From: Calothrix sp. PCC 7716
GTDB lineage: Bacteria; Cyanobacteriota; Cyanobacteriia; Cyanobacteriales; Nostocaceae
DNA: 64,000 bases
Assembly: GCF_019977735.1 (NCBI RefSeq)
Contig: NZ_AP025018.1
Span: forward strand, 10,544,580-10,608,579
Reading direction: 5' to 3'
Below the pieces are notes generated by a model. The model saw nothing but the letters and a program-made list of their open reading frames with translations. It searched no databases and was not told the origin of the DNA. This document shows, one piece after another, positions 63,681 through 64,000 of this stretch. Position 1 is the first letter of the stretch, and every line of letters begins with the position of its first letter. A program made the position numbers and the translations under genes.

Positions 63681-64000
63681 ATGTTGAAAATTCCGCAGTT
63701 AAAGTCAAAATACCAGCCTATTCGCCGTACTCCTACGTTGTTACAGATGGAAGCGGTAGAATGTGGCGCCGCTTCTTTGGGGATGATATTGGGATATTAT
63801 GGGCGAATTGTGCCGCTTGCTGAGTTGCGTACTGCTTGTGGGATATCTCGTGATGGTAGTAAGGCTTCTAATATTATTAATGCGGCAAAAAGTTATGATT
63901 TACAGGCGAAGGGTTTCAAAATTGATTTAGACTCTTTGAGACAGGTTGCTTGTCCTTATATAGTGTTTTGGAATTTTAATCACTTTTTAGTTGTCGAAGG
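63681..64000 (+). CDS. NHLM/NHLP-type bacteriocin export ABC transporter, N-terminal C39 peptidase domain (partial)
   Basis: About 106 codons run off the window edge. The N-terminal C39 peptidase domain is clear: [20 protein letters not shown] with the catalytic Cys, [20 protein letters not shown], and [12 protein letters not shown] with the catalytic His. This arrangement matches peptidase/permease/ATPase exporters of the NHLP-leader RiPP family, which cut after a Gly-Gly of nitrile-hydratase-like leader peptides and export the core. TAAGGA lies just before the ATG. Precursor and modification genes, if any, should lie beyond the window. Confidence 0.82.
   Translation, partial: MLKIPQLKSKYQPIRRTPTLLQMEAVECGAASLGMILGYYGRIVPLAELRTACGISRDGSKASNIINAAKSYDLQAKGFKIDLDSLRQVACPYIVFWNFNHFLVVE

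Noticed and set aside
1-64000. tRNA, rRNA or known riboswitch genes
   Set aside because: I looked for T-loop-like GTTCGA-containing cloverleaves and rRNA segments and found no convincing candidate; an automated search (tRNAscan-SE, Rfam) would be needed to be sure.

Overview
The window is chromosomal DNA of a low-GC (roughly 38-39 % by eye) filamentous cyanobacterium, most likely a heterocyst-forming Nostocales/Rivulariaceae-type strain. Supporting signs are heptanucleotide short tandem repeats (STRRs), many dispersed palindromes, nblS next to purD, petG and a cytM-like cytochrome near hisH/rsmD, PEP-CTERM proteins, and a complete acyl-lipid desaturase set (desC, desA, two desD, desB). The usual cyanobacterial octamer HIP1 (GCGATCGC) was not seen. 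GGCGCC occurs about a hundred times instead (by-eye count), while GATC and GGCC are nearly absent, which looks like an 'alternate HIP' genome.

Layout. 0-8 kb: a broken M16 peptidase fused antisense to the tail of a PEP-CTERM-like gene, an SGNH hydrolase, an orphan m4C-type DNA methyltransferase, a second methyltransferase, a haem-oxygenase-like diiron protein and a PLP enzyme of the methionine gamma-lyase family. 8-14 kb: the desaturase cluster. 14-25 kb: a divergent ProA paralogue, then a chemosensory locus (cheA-cheW-mcp-cheB-cheR on the minus strand; cheY, cheC and a hybrid histidine kinase divergently on the plus strand). cheB has no ordinary start codon (TAATA where TAATG is expected) and carries an STRR in its interdomain linker. 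24.6-26.5 kb: decayed genes (aspartyl protease, IS1634-type transposase). 27-37 kb: housekeeping (nblS, purD, epimerase, cytM, petG, rsmD, hisH, pyroglutamyl-peptidase-like, DUF3370).

37-42 kb holds lemA and two DUF3137 membrane proteins, the first with an N-terminal TPR-like region. 42-51 kb is an accessory zone with a Nudix hydrolase, argS, a RelE-type toxin-antitoxin pair, Uma2 nucleases (one with an in-frame nonsense codon), a PIN toxin frameshifted in a poly-A run, and several gene stubs. 51-60 kb holds three related Ser/Thr kinase-TPR genes. The first is split by a 1,414-bp IS with 16-bp terminal inverted repeats and a GTAC target duplication; removing the IS restores the frame exactly. 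A 136-bp MITE with 18-bp inverted repeats and a 10-bp target duplication sits between the second and third kinases, beside a relic of a lost fourth copy. 60-64 kb: an NTF2-like protein, an EEP-family hydrolase, nadC, a LEVG-type PEP-CTERM protein, and the 5' end of an NHLM-type bacteriocin exporter that runs off the window.

A theme of the whole window is repeat DNA abutting genes: at least five genes take their stop codon from an STRR or a dispersed palindrome.
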